Source of the DNA: Rhodospirillaceae bacterium
GTDB lineage: Bacteria > Pseudomonadota > Alphaproteobacteria > MPNO01 > UBA2964
DNA length: 64,000 nucleotides
Assembly: GCA_002720855.1 (NCBI GenBank)
Contig: PBIN01000002.1
Coordinates: 205,930 to 269,929 of the forward strand
Reading direction: 5' to 3'
In this document: piece after piece, positions 25,991 through 34,773 of the stretch
Layout of the letters: every line of letters starts with the position of its first letter
Position numbering within the stretch: the stretch's first letter is position 1
Made by a program: the position numbers and the translations under genes
The notes under the pieces: generated by a model
What the model was told of the DNA's origin: nothing
Database searches by the model: none
What the model saw: only the letters and a program-made list of their open reading frames with translations

Positions 25991-26851
25991 ATGTCTCCAA
26001 CAAACAGATTTTCCAAAAGTTCTTTCCGTATAGCGCTCGTCCTGCTGTGCGCGCCATTTCTCACAGGTTTTTCGATTGAAGCGCTTTTTGCGCCGCGAGC
26101 GCATCTTCTCGAAATGTGGGTCGTACATGATGCGGAGTCCAAACGGACTATAGACCACAGTAGTTGGGACACACTGCTCAAACGATATGTGGTGATGGGC
26201 TCTGATGGCATAAACCGGTTTGCTTATAAACGGGTGACAAAAAAGGACCGTGCACTTCTGGAAAGCTACATTCGGGAAATTTCGAAAACGAAAATCAGTA
26301 ATTATAACCGTGATGAACAATTCGCCTTCTGGGTGAATCTCTATAATGCTCGAACGATAAAGGTGATTCTCGATCACCCCGATGCGAAAACGATACGGGA
26401 TATTGATATTTCCCCCGGCTTTTTTGCCGACGGACCCCGGGGCAAAAAGATGATGGTGGTTGAGGATACGATCCTGTCTCTTAATGACGTCGAGCACGGC
26501 ATTTTGCGACCGATCTGGAAGGATCCCTATATTCACTATGCCGTAAATTGTGCTTCGCTGAGTTGCCCAAACCTCTTGCCGACGGCTTTCACTGGCAAGA
26601 ACTACAGACAGCTATTGGCTGGGGCGGCGCGCTCTTACATCAATCATCCGCGCGGCGTCACGATCGAAGACGGTCAAATCAAGGTTTCCAGTATATATGT
26701 CTGGTTTGGCGAGGATTTCGGTGGTGAACCTGGCGTACTTAAACATCTCAAGAAATATTCGCAGAGAGAGCGCGTCCGGGTAATTCTTCACAGCCGTTCT
26801 TCTATCGCAGACCACGGATATGACTGGGCACTAAACGGGGTCAGCCAATAG
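25991..26851 (+). CDS. DUF547 domain protein, exported
   Basis: 286 residues from the ATG at 25991 (an in-frame TTG at 25946 gives a longer, less likely start). The N-terminus has a basic region and a hydrophobic stretch (about 12-26), consistent with a signal peptide or anchor. The DUF547 core is clear: FAFWVNLYNARTIKVILDH, MVVEDTILSLNDVEHGILRP, and HYAVNCASLSCPNLL, followed by GVTIEDGQIKVSSIYVWF. The family is common in proteobacteria but has no settled function. It is convergent with the DUF3047 gene, with 5 bases between stops. Confidence 0.85.
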   Translation: MSPTNRFSKSSFRIALVLLCAPFLTGFSIEALFAPRAHLLEMWVVHDAESKRTIDHSSWDTLLKRYVVMGSDGINRFAYKRVTKKDRALLESYIREISKTKISNYNRDEQFAFWVNLYNARTIKVILDHPDAKTIRDIDISPGFFADGPRGKKMMVVEDTILSLNDVEHGILRPIWKDPYIHYAVNCASLSCPNLLPTAFTGKNYRQLLAGAARSYINHPRGVTIEDGQIKVSSIYVWFGEDFGGEPGVLKHLKKYSQRERVRVILHSRSSIADHGYDWALNGVSQ

Positions 26852-26856
26852 TTCGC

Positions 26857-27558
26857 TCAGTGTTCCGCCATAAAACGAATGTCGACAATTGCCGCCCTGG
26901 ATTTCAGACCGGTATCGTCAGTGTCTGCGGAAATAGCGATATGGCTTGGCGAAGGGGCCGAGGTACCAAATAACCGCTGATAATCCGCCCGAATGTTAAT
27001 TCTTTCTGTGACCCATTCCGCGGCAGGGGCCTTGTCTCCCCGTTTGATAACAATCATTCCCCGTTCAGGTAGATGGGGGTTGGGGAAACTTGACCCCGCC
27101 TTATGTTTTCCCCCCCACATACAGGTGATGACGCGGCCTCCTGGCGGAAGGCCGATTAAGTCGGAAAGTGCATCGCCAATTGAGCTCCAAACGCTGCTTT
27201 CATCTTCCTTCAGGGGAAACCAAACGTGCAGAGCAATTGGTCGGTCGTCACCGCCTTTCACAGATGCATCGGTAGCAGGTAAACGCTGGTCGACCCGCCA
27301 GCGCCATTCAAGAACGGGATAGTCCTCGACTCGTTTGAGTTCGCGGACAATCATGCCAAACCCGGCCATACTGTCGGCCACGAGGGAACCGTCTTCGCCC
27401 TTCGTAAAGGCTGTCTGGTTAACGCCGGGGATCGTAATACTTTGCCAACCTGTATCGGCAGGTCCATCGTAAACTGGTATCTGGACTGTCGCTGCGGCGT
27501 TCGTGGCTAAGCCCAGTGTCAAAACGAGCGGGATCGTTACTTTACATAATCTCTTCAT
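26857..27558 (-). CDS. DUF3047 domain protein, exported
   Basis: A 233-residue protein with a cleavable-looking signal peptide (hydrophobic core about 8-20, then ATNAAA). DUF3047 features are the LEWRWRVDQRLPATDASVKGGDDRPIALHVWFP block and the later ITCMWG segment. The role is unknown. Its ATG overlaps the stop of the diiron ferritin-like gene by 4 bases, so the two are translationally coupled, which suggests a shared job even though one product is exported and the other cytoplasmic. Confidence 0.8.
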   Translation of the reverse strand: MKRLCKVTIPLVLTLGLATNAAATVQIPVYDGPADTGWQSITIPGVNQTAFTKGEDGSLVADSMAGFGMIVRELKRVEDYPVLEWRWRVDQRLPATDASVKGGDDRPIALHVWFPLKEDESSVWSSIGDALSDLIGLPPGGRVITCMWGGKHKAGSSFPNPHLPERGMIVIKRGDKAPAAEWVTERINIRADYQRLFGTSAPSPSHIAISADTDDTGLKSRAAIVDIRFMAEH

Positions 27559-28319
27559 GCTGTAACGGGTTCAATCAATCCAAGTTGTGCGAGACTTTGT
27601 ACTTGTAATGCCCAGCGCCGTTCAGAGAAACCTTTGACGGCTCTCCAAAGCACAGCGTTATCATTCACAAGTGCTTTTATGCAAGCGTCCCATACATCTT
27701 TGATTGCTGCGACCGTTTCCAACCGTTCTTCCTCAGTAAGTTTCGTACTTGAGCTGTTACCGACCAGTTGTCCGAAAGCGACGTGACGCGCCTCGTCCTG
27801 TGTTACGCGGCGATTTATCTCGTGAAACAGGGGGCACCGAATGTCGCCCGAGAGTTCGTGCTGCAATGTTAGAGCCTCACTTTCCAAAACGACGTGAATT
27901 GCAAAAACCAGGCCGGAAGGCGGCCCTTTCCAGTTTATGAGTTGCTTTGTCGCTTCGGTAAATCCGTCGGGAATAATGGGCGGCATGCCGACACGTTCCA
28001 GATAGGTCCGATAAACTTTTGCATGGCGATCTTCATCAGCAGCCTGATACTCCAAAAGAGTCTGGAGCTCGGATTTAGGTGAATCCGCGAGGAGCATCTT
28101 GCAGGCTGCTGCCGTCGCCTCTTCACCGGCCATTAAGGCCCCTAAAGCACGACCAATAAATCGCTGCGTTAAAAAATTTGGCGGCGATGGGTGAATAGCC
28201 CAGTCAATTCCGCTCTCAACCTGCCATTGGCCCGCTTTTGCGTTGTCGATGAGCTTGGTAATCTGGTTCTCGCGGTGGTCGCCCGGCCTATCGCGGGCAG
28301 TAGAGGACGTATCGTGCAT
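27555..28319 (-). CDS. Diiron ferritin-like protein
   Basis: A 254-residue, mostly helical protein with two ExxH motifs typical of carboxylate-bridged diiron sites: Glu96/His99 in ADEDRH and Glu176/His179 in QDEARH. Further acidic ligands are probably Glu66 or Glu67 (AGEEAT) and Glu146 or Glu148 (VLESEAL). This places it near ferritin-like oxygenases (AurF-like or related). Oxidation of an amine or C-H bond is possible, but I cannot name a substrate. It overlaps the DUF3047 gene by 4 bases and starts 105 bases after the membrane protein ending at 28425. Confidence 0.75.
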   Translation of the reverse strand: MHDTSSTARDRPGDHRENQITKLIDNAKAGQWQVESGIDWAIHPSPPNFLTQRFIGRALGALMAGEEATAAACKMLLADSPKSELQTLLEYQAADEDRHAKVYRTYLERVGMPPIIPDGFTEATKQLINWKGPPSGLVFAIHVVLESEALTLQHELSGDIRCPLFHEINRRVTQDEARHVAFGQLVGNSSSTKLTEEERLETVAAIKDVWDACIKALVNDNAVLWRAVKGFSERRWALQVQSLAQLGLIEPVTA

Positions 28320-28424
28320 GGACTGTCTATTTTCGTTGCCTATAACGAAAATGTGGTAGCCCGACTTAATTTGGGAAGTAACAGCGGGATGACATGTTTG
28401 TTATCTCGCCAAACGGTTTGCCAA

Positions 28425-28721
28425 TTAAGCCTGCTTGCAGCTCAGTAGTAAGAACATGATAAGCAGAAAAGCGGATCCGGTAACCGATGCGACAATTGTA
28501 AATCGCCAGGCCAGTTTGCAGCCTAACTCATCGAAATAAAGGTCGGGTTTCATAAAGTAGGACGGTTTAACAAAGTTCTTTTTGCGAAACCAAATATTTT
28601 TTGGTGGGTCGGGCGGTACCAGCAAATGATCGTTTAGGACACGGGACATGATCGCCATCGCGGCGGCTCCTGCGAGAAAAATCCAAACAAGGACACTTGA
28701 GTGTTCCCAAAGACCACACAT
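28425..28721 (-). CDS. Small membrane protein, unknown
   Basis: 98 residues with two hydrophobic helices (about 9-25 and 74-93) flanking a basic, aromatic-rich middle (NIWFRKKNFVKPSYFMKP). It starts 2 bases after the stop of an ornithine-cyclodeaminase-like gene, with GGGA upstream, so it is the last gene of the ThDP-OCD-OCD operon. I do not recognise the family. Confidence 0.55.
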   Translation of the reverse strand: MCGLWEHSSVLVWIFLAGAAAMAIMSRVLNDHLLVPPDPPKNIWFRKKNFVKPSYFMKPDLYFDELGCKLAWRFTIVASVTGSAFLLIMFLLLSCKQA

Positions 28722-28723
28722 AA

Positions 28724-29833
28724 TCAGTCCCTAATATCCTGTAACAACCACTCAGTAGGTATTTCGTTTCCGAGGCCCGCTTCCTTGGCGAGTTCGTAGG
28801 TTCGCCCGGCGACGGCGTGAAATTGATTGCCTTGCAGGTTCCCGCGTTCCGAATAGCTGATTTGATCACTTGATGTGCGACCACGATTTGTCCCTGCTAG
28901 AAGATCGGAGAAATACATCACCTTGTCGGGCATCGCGACGCCATGAGCACGGGTGCCGAGCGGCTTTTGTCGCAGCCCGTTATCGACGTCGGGTCTTGCG
29001 GCATAGGTGATCCATTCGTCAGCAAGTGCCATCTCGGGCAATCCTTCAGGGTGCGGTGCATTACCAAATCTGAAATAGACATCGACCTTTTCCTGTGCTT
29101 CGGGCCCTACCATACCCGTGCCGCCACCGACGTTAAGAATATGCATACCGGGTTGCAATAGGTCAGCCCGAACAACGGGCACGGAGGCGTTGGTACAACC
29201 AGCAATGATGTCGGCGCCCTGGTAGGCGTCTTCCTCATTGTCGCAGGCAATAACCTCGATATCCCATTTGGCGCGCATTTCCTCGGCATAGGTCTCACGG
29301 TTTTCTTTGGTTGGGCTGTAGACCTGCAGTTTTTTGATGTTTCGAACGCACATGAAGGCGTCCATGTGACTGCGGGCCATACCGCCAGAGCCCAGCATAC
29401 AAACAACTTCGGAATCCTCGCGGCTCATATATTTGACTCCGATACCGCCATCCGCACCGACACGCATATGCTGCAAGATACCGTCATTGATAAAAGCAAG
29501 TGGTTCGCCGGTCTCTACGCTCGTAAGCAGAATTAGCCCGCAAAACAGCCCGGGTTTGCTGCAATATTTCTGGTGAGTTCGATTGCCATCGACAACGGTC
29601 TCGTATGTGACGTCTGACTTCATGCGAATGGCGAAATATCCTTTGGTGGAACCACCTTCCATCGTCCCCCATTGATAGACCTTGCCATCTGATGTCGGAA
29701 TCTGGATGTCGATCCGGGGGCGGCACACGGCTTCCTGCTCGGCGAGATCGGCGTAGGCAGATTCAAGCACGTCGATGGTGTCCTGCATGGTCAGGATTTC
29801 CGCTACCATGTCGTTATTGATTACGAGTGTCAT
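28724..29833 (-). CDS. Ornithine cyclodeaminase/mu-crystallin family protein
   Basis: A 369-residue member of the OCD family. The N-terminal dimerisation region contains FAIRMKSD with the active-site Lys; the NAD-binding Rossmann part has VCMLGSGGMARSHMDAF (about residues 145-160), then IKKLQVYSPTKENR and VNVGGG-like ILNVGGG. These enzymes are NAD(H)-dependent imine reductases, amino acid dehydrogenases or cyclodeaminases. It is in tandem with a close paralogue at 29846, 12 bases downstream of its stop, in an operon headed by a ThDP enzyme. The inserted segment MEGGSTKGYFAIRMKSDVTYE is shared by the two copies. Confidence 0.9.
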   Translation of the reverse strand: MTLVINNDMVAEILTMQDTIDVLESAYADLAEQEAVCRPRIDIQIPTSDGKVYQWGTMEGGSTKGYFAIRMKSDVTYETVVDGNRTHQKYCSKPGLFCGLILLTSVETGEPLAFINDGILQHMRVGADGGIGVKYMSREDSEVVCMLGSGGMARSHMDAFMCVRNIKKLQVYSPTKENRETYAEEMRAKWDIEVIACDNEEDAYQGADIIAGCTNASVPVVRADLLQPGMHILNVGGGTGMVGPEAQEKVDVYFRFGNAPHPEGLPEMALADEWITYAARPDVDNGLRQKPLGTRAHGVAMPDKVMYFSDLLAGTNRGRTSSDQISYSERGNLQGNQFHAVAGRTYELAKEAGLGNEIPTEWLLQDIRD

Positions 29834-29845
29834 CGGTCTGTTCCT

Positions 29846-30958
29846 CTAATTCCGGATATCCTGCAGGAACCACTCGGTGGGAACCTCATTGCCAAGTTCT
29901 GCTTCTTTGGCAAGCTCATAAGCCCGGCCCGCCACGGCATGGAACTGATTGCCCTGTAAATTGCCGCGCTCGGAGTAGGTAATCTGCTCACTTGATGTTC
30001 TGCCGCGATTGCTGCCCTCCATGATGTCTTTGAAATAAAGCACTTTGTCAGGCATCGCGACACCATGGGCCCGTCCGCCTTTCTTTCTATTCTTGAAACC
30101 GTAATCGTGTTCGGGCCTTGCCGCATACGTTAGAAATTCGTCTGCGAGATTGAGTTCCGCCAACCCTTCCGGCGCTGGTGCATTTCCAAATCGGAAGTAA
30201 ACATCGATGAGGTCCTGCGTCTCTTGAGTGACCATACCGCCACCACCGCCGACATTGATGACGTGTTGTCCTGCTTCGAGGCATTCGGGTCGGATAACCG
30301 GCACCGCGGAATCCGTGCATCCCGCAACGATGTCAGCGCCTTTATAGATATCCTCGTGCTTGTCGCAGACAACAATTTCTATTTCATGCTTAGCCCGCAT
30401 TTCCTCAGCATAGGCTTCCCGGTTGGCCTTCGTTGGGCTGAAGACCTGAACCTTTTTGATGTTGCGGACGCACATAAACGCATCGAGGTGGGTTCGGGCC
30501 ATACCGCCAGAGCCAATCATCCCGACGACCTCGGAATTTTCACGGCTCATATATTTGACACCGATGCCACCATCGGCACCCACCCGCATATGCTGTAAGA
30601 CGCCGTCATTGATAAAGGCGAGAGGAGTCCCTGTTTCGACGTCGGTAACGAAAATCAAACCGCAGAATGTCCCTGGCTCGGTGCAGTATTTTTCCTGACT
30701 GCGAACGCCTTCGTACTCTGTCTCGTAGATGATGTCGGACTTCATGCGAATGGCGAAATAACCACCGACCGAGCCGCCCTCCATCGTTCCCCATTGATAG
30801 GCCTTCTGCGGATCGCTTGTCGGAATTTGGATATCGACGCGTGGCCGGCACACCGCCTCGCCATCGGCGAGATCGCGATAGGCTTTTTCCAGCACGTCAA
30901 TTGTGTCCTGCATCGTCAGGACCTTTGAGACAACATCGTTATTGATGAAGAGGGTCAT
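29846..30958 (-). CDS. Ornithine cyclodeaminase/mu-crystallin family protein (tandem paralogue)
   Basis: 370 residues, highly similar to the neighbour ending at 28724 along the full length: VINNDMV/FINNDVV start, EAVCRPR, MEGGS..GYFAIRMKSD, the Rossmann VGMIGSGGMARTHLDAF, and a shared C-terminal EVPTEWFLQDIR. The pair arose by tandem duplication. It starts 11 bases after the ThDP gene. The paralogues may form a heteromer or reduce related imines derived from 2-oxoacids that the ThDP enzyme also recognises; that is inference. Confidence 0.9.
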   Translation of the reverse strand: MTLFINNDVVSKVLTMQDTIDVLEKAYRDLADGEAVCRPRVDIQIPTSDPQKAYQWGTMEGGSVGGYFAIRMKSDIIYETEYEGVRSQEKYCTEPGTFCGLIFVTDVETGTPLAFINDGVLQHMRVGADGGIGVKYMSRENSEVVGMIGSGGMARTHLDAFMCVRNIKKVQVFSPTKANREAYAEEMRAKHEIEIVVCDKHEDIYKGADIVAGCTDSAVPVIRPECLEAGQHVINVGGGGGMVTQETQDLIDVYFRFGNAPAPEGLAELNLADEFLTYAARPEHDYGFKNRKKGGRAHGVAMPDKVLYFKDIMEGSNRGRTSSEQITYSERGNLQGNQFHAVAGRAYELAKEAELGNEVPTEWFLQDIRN

Positions 30959-30969
30959 TTGCTTTGGCT

Positions 30970-32832
30970 CTAATTCAGTGACGTGTGGACATCGACCAGC
31001 GCGACACCGCCTTTGTCGACAATATCTGCGGCACGCTCAAAAGCGCCTGCGAGTTCCTTGGGATCACGCACCGGTTCTTCCGCCCAGGCACCATAACCAC
31101 GGGCGACAGTGCAATAGTCCGGTTCTGGTCCGACCATTCGTTGCCCAATCCAGGCATTTTCGGCCGGGCGCCCACGCCGATAGGCAAGCGTGATCTGATG
31201 CTCCTCGTCATTGCCGAATGACGTGTTGTTGTGAAGCACAATCATAATCGGAATTTTGTAGTGGACGGCAGTCCAGATGGCCGCTGGGCCCATGGTGAAA
31301 TCGCCATCGCCGATTATAGCAACTGTGAACTTGCCTTGGTCACGCCCCGCAAGCGCGGAGCCGATGATCCCGCCCGGCCCATAGCCGATGCCGCCTCCAA
31401 TGGAGTTGGACAAGAACTGTCCCGCGCCATCGAATTCCCAGATGCCATCGTACCATGCGCGATAGTTGCGGGCGGCGAGGAGCCAGTCCTTGTCTTTCAC
31501 CGCATTGAAAAGTTCCGCCGTCATGCGTGGCAAATAAATCGGCACCTGATCCCATTTCGCCTTCATCGCATCTGTTTGGCTTTTGCGTAGTTCGTCATGC
31601 ATCTGCGAAATTTCAGCACGACGCTCTTCCGCTCGTTTGAGCCAGGCAGGGTTATCCGTGGCGCGGCGTTTCACTTCTTCGGTAACCTGTTTGAGGCCGT
31701 AGAGCCCATCTGCCTGAAGTTGAATGTCTACAGGGTGCACCGGTCCGCCGAGATGTGTCCAGTGTTGAACCGCGAAATCATTCATGGAGAGGTCAATGAC
31801 TTTCATCTTGCCGGCATTAACTTCATCGCCCGCGCCGCGGGCGCCTTCATAAGCGCCGATATTGTTCGAGATATCGAGACAATCGACGCATAGAACCGCA
31901 TCGGTCTTTGCCAGCAGCATCTTTTTAAATTCACCTTCTGCTTTAGTGCGGCCGAAACTGGCATTGAGGTTCTGCGGATGATTTGACGGCATGCAGATGA
32001 TGTCATGCCCATCCTGGTAGGCAGCACCGAGCGTCTCCACGAGATCGGTCATTACGGGCGTCGTCGCCGCGTCATATCCAACGCGACCACCGAGGATCAG
32101 AGGCCAGTCGGCTTCTATCAGCGCATCGACAGCCTCAGAAACTGCCTCTGCTGGCGCGGCCACCGGGGCCGCTGGTTGATAGCGCGATGCAGCCACATTT
32201 GGCATCGTGACACCGTCAGGGATTTCGTCCTCCTGCACGACGACGTCGACGGAAACATATGTCGGTGAGCAGGGTGTGCTCGTTGCGATGCGTTGCGCGC
32301 GGGCGATGGAATCAAGACAGCCTTGCAGGGTGATCGGCTCGTCTGTCCATTTTGTGACGTCCTTGACGATATCGCATTGCGTATTGGCAGAATGAATCCA
32401 GTCTGTCTTGCGGCGCTGCGCTGGGTCAGCCGGACCCGAACCCCCTAGTACGATGACAGGCATCCGGTCGGCCATGGCGTTATAGAACGCCATCGTTGCA
32501 TGCTGGACACCGACAAGATCGTGGAGGAACGCCATGGCGGGACGGCCTGTTGCTTTACAATAACCTTGCGCCATTGCGACCGCGATTTCTTCGTGCGCGA
32601 CCAGAATAATTTGCGGTTTGTGGTTTCGCGTGTGGTTGACCAGAGAGTCATGAACACCGCGAAACGATGATCCCGGAGTCAGGAAGATATAATCGTGGCC
32701 AAGCTCGCCGATCAGCTCGGCAATCATGTCCGAACCGTATTCGGCTTCGGACTGGTTTGCCGGAAGGTTGATGGGGGACTCCGAAGCAAACTCGGGGGCA
32801 GCCGGATAATTGTTATTGATTTCGTCGCTCAT
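30970..32832 (-). CDS. ThDP-dependent decarboxylase/synthase family enzyme
   Basis: A 620-residue member of the acetolactate synthase/benzoylformate decarboxylase superfamily. The PYR domain has the cofactor-activating Glu81 (VAHEEIAVAMAQGY) and the active-site loop LTPGSSFRG; the central domain has ILGGRVGYD; the PP domain has IGDGDFTMGPAA ending in LHNN, the Mg/ThDP motif. About 35 additional residues precede the PYR domain. First gene of an operon with two OCD genes and a small membrane protein. Divergent from a ThDP-FMN oxidase operon at 33038, with 205 bases between them. Confidence 0.9.
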   Translation of the reverse strand: MSDEINNNYPAAPEFASESPINLPANQSEAEYGSDMIAELIGELGHDYIFLTPGSSFRGVHDSLVNHTRNHKPQIILVAHEEIAVAMAQGYCKATGRPAMAFLHDLVGVQHATMAFYNAMADRMPVIVLGGSGPADPAQRRKTDWIHSANTQCDIVKDVTKWTDEPITLQGCLDSIARAQRIATSTPCSPTYVSVDVVVQEDEIPDGVTMPNVAASRYQPAAPVAAPAEAVSEAVDALIEADWPLILGGRVGYDAATTPVMTDLVETLGAAYQDGHDIICMPSNHPQNLNASFGRTKAEGEFKKMLLAKTDAVLCVDCLDISNNIGAYEGARGAGDEVNAGKMKVIDLSMNDFAVQHWTHLGGPVHPVDIQLQADGLYGLKQVTEEVKRRATDNPAWLKRAEERRAEISQMHDELRKSQTDAMKAKWDQVPIYLPRMTAELFNAVKDKDWLLAARNYRAWYDGIWEFDGAGQFLSNSIGGGIGYGPGGIIGSALAGRDQGKFTVAIIGDGDFTMGPAAIWTAVHYKIPIMIVLHNNTSFGNDEEHQITLAYRRGRPAENAWIGQRMVGPEPDYCTVARGYGAWAEEPVRDPKELAGAFERAADIVDKGGVALVDVHTSLN

Positions 32833-33037
32833 AGTGTCTCCCGGAATAGGGCTGGAATACGCCTTGCCTGTTATGGAATTAGCTTATCTTCCGGATCGGG
32901 ATTGGCAAAGGGTGCGCAATCAGATGCCTTTTGAATATTCATTCGTCTGCTCACCTAGACGCAGCCCGAAATGTCGACGACAATGGGGTTCAGAACAAAT
33001 CACCGGTGTGCTTAAGGCCGGACAGAGAGGAAGATCG

Positions 33038-34759
33038 ATGCCGACGAAAACCCTTAAAAACGTCACTGTTGCCGATGCCTATTTGGAGGTTTTGGCGGAT
33101 CGCGGCGTCGATTACCTTTTTGCCAATGCGGGGACTGATTTCGCACCGCTCATCGAGGCGTTGGCCAAAGCGCAGGCGCTTGGCACACCCCATCCTCATC
33201 CGGTGACCTGCCCGCATGAAAACACCGCGCAGCATATGGCGATTGGCTACTACCTGGTTACTGGGCGGCCCCAGCTGACGATGATGCACGTAAATGTCGG
33301 CACCGCGAACGCGATGAATGGATTGTTAAATGCATCGCGAGGCCAAACGCCGATGCTGTTCACCGCGGGGCGCACCCCGACCAATGAAGACACGCTCAAG
33401 GGCCATCGAACCCTCGATATCCATTGGACACAGGAAATGTTCGATCAGGGCGGCATGACCCGTGAAGCCGTCAAATGGGACTATGAACTGCGCAACGGTG
33501 AGCAGGTGGAAACGGTTGTGGATCGCGCACTCAGTGTCATGATGAGCGATCCCAAAGGGCCGGCATATTTGTCACTACCTCGCGAGGTGCTGGCAATAGA
33601 AATGGACGAGTTCAATTATGAGTCGCCGGGACGGATTCAGGCCGCATCGCCAAGTCTTCCCAATGCGCAGGCATTGGAGGAAGCAGCAGCGATCCTGGCG
33701 AAGGCGGAAAACCCTGTCATCATCACCAACTGGGGCGGCCGTAACCCAAACGTCATGCCGGCACTCGTTGATCTGGCAGAAAAATACGCGATCCCAGTGG
33801 TCGAGTATCGCAACAGGTTCGTTGCCATGCCCCGCCGTCATCCGATGTTTGCGGGCAATAACCCCAATCCGTTTGTCGAAGCAGCGGATGCAATTTTGGT
33901 TATGGATAGCGCAACGCCTTGGCTCCCGTCGCAAGTTAACCCATCAGAAGACTGTAAGGTTCTCCATCTGGCCCCGGACCCGCATTACAGCTATTTACCC
34001 ATTCGGGGTTTCCGCTCCGACATCGCGTTGGCTTGCGATAGCGCGCTGGGATTGCAGGCACTCAACGCAGCGATGGAAGAGCCGTCCAAGTCCAATCAGA
34101 AAGCCATCGACAGCCGACGCAAGTCAGTATCGGCGTTACATGAAGAGCTTGAAGAAAGCTGGGCGAAAAAACTGGAAGATGTCAAAAACCAGACGCCTAT
34201 TCATCCGGCCTGGATTTCCGATTGCATCGCCAAGATCAGCGATGCGGATACCATATTTGCCAAAGAATCCCAGTTGCAGGTGCAGTATCTCGATACATCA
34301 AAACCCACCAAGATACTAAATGCAGGCGCCTCATCCGGATTGGGCCATGGTATGGGCGTCGCACTCGGTGCCAAGCTCGCCAATCGGGACAGTTTGGTTA
34401 TCGGCACGCACGGCGATGGCTCCTATATGTTTAACGTGCCGGTCTCCGCGCATTACGTTGCTGCCGAGCAGGAATGCCCGATCCTGACAGTGGTGTTCAA
34501 TAACCAGAAATGGCAGGCCGTTCGCGGTGCGTCACTGGGCATGCATCCCGATGGCTATGCTGCGAAGGCCAACCAGCCGCCGTTAATGTATTTCACCGTC
34601 GACCAGCATTATGAAAAACTGGTTGAGGTGTCTGGCGGGTATGGCGAGCAGGTCACCGATCCCAAAGACATGCTTCCTGCACTGGAAAGGGCCGTGAAAG
34701 AGGTCATGGTCAATAAACGTTCGGCGTTGCTCAATGTCATGGCATCAGACCCAACTTAA
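33038..34759 (+). CDS. ThDP-dependent enzyme, benzoylformate decarboxylase-like
   Basis: 573 residues from the ATG at 33038 (AGAGGAAG upstream); an open frame extends to 32810 but crosses the divergent promoter region. Glu61 (CPHENTAQHMAIGY) activates the cofactor; the PP domain has THGDGSYMFN and ends in VFNN. The LFANAGTDFAPLIEAL start places it in a branch different from the other five ThDP enzymes here. It is 14 bases upstream of an FMN 2-hydroxyacid oxidase, giving an oxidase-decarboxylase pair like that of mandelate catabolism. Confidence 0.9.
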   Translation: MPTKTLKNVTVADAYLEVLADRGVDYLFANAGTDFAPLIEALAKAQALGTPHPHPVTCPHENTAQHMAIGYYLVTGRPQLTMMHVNVGTANAMNGLLNASRGQTPMLFTAGRTPTNEDTLKGHRTLDIHWTQEMFDQGGMTREAVKWDYELRNGEQVETVVDRALSVMMSDPKGPAYLSLPREVLAIEMDEFNYESPGRIQAASPSLPNAQALEEAAAILAKAENPVIITNWGGRNPNVMPALVDLAEKYAIPVVEYRNRFVAMPRRHPMFAGNNPNPFVEAADAILVMDSATPWLPSQVNPSEDCKVLHLAPDPHYSYLPIRGFRSDIALACDSALGLQALNAAMEEPSKSNQKAIDSRRKSVSALHEELEESWAKKLEDVKNQTPIHPAWISDCIAKISDADTIFAKESQLQVQYLDTSKPTKILNAGASSGLGHGMGVALGAKLANRDSLVIGTHGDGSYMFNVPVSAHYVAAEQECPILTVVFNNQKWQAVRGASLGMHPDGYAAKANQPPLMYFTVDQHYEKLVEVSGGYGEQVTDPKDMLPALERAVKEVMVNKRSALLNVMASDPT

Positions 34760-34773
34760 GGCCCGTTTTTTGA

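Noticed and set aside
32810-33037. N-terminal extension of the ThDP gene at 33038 by an open frame beginning at 32810
   Set aside because: It runs through the divergent promoter region and overlaps the neighbouring gene start; the ATG at 33038 has a proper ribosome site and fits the domain start.
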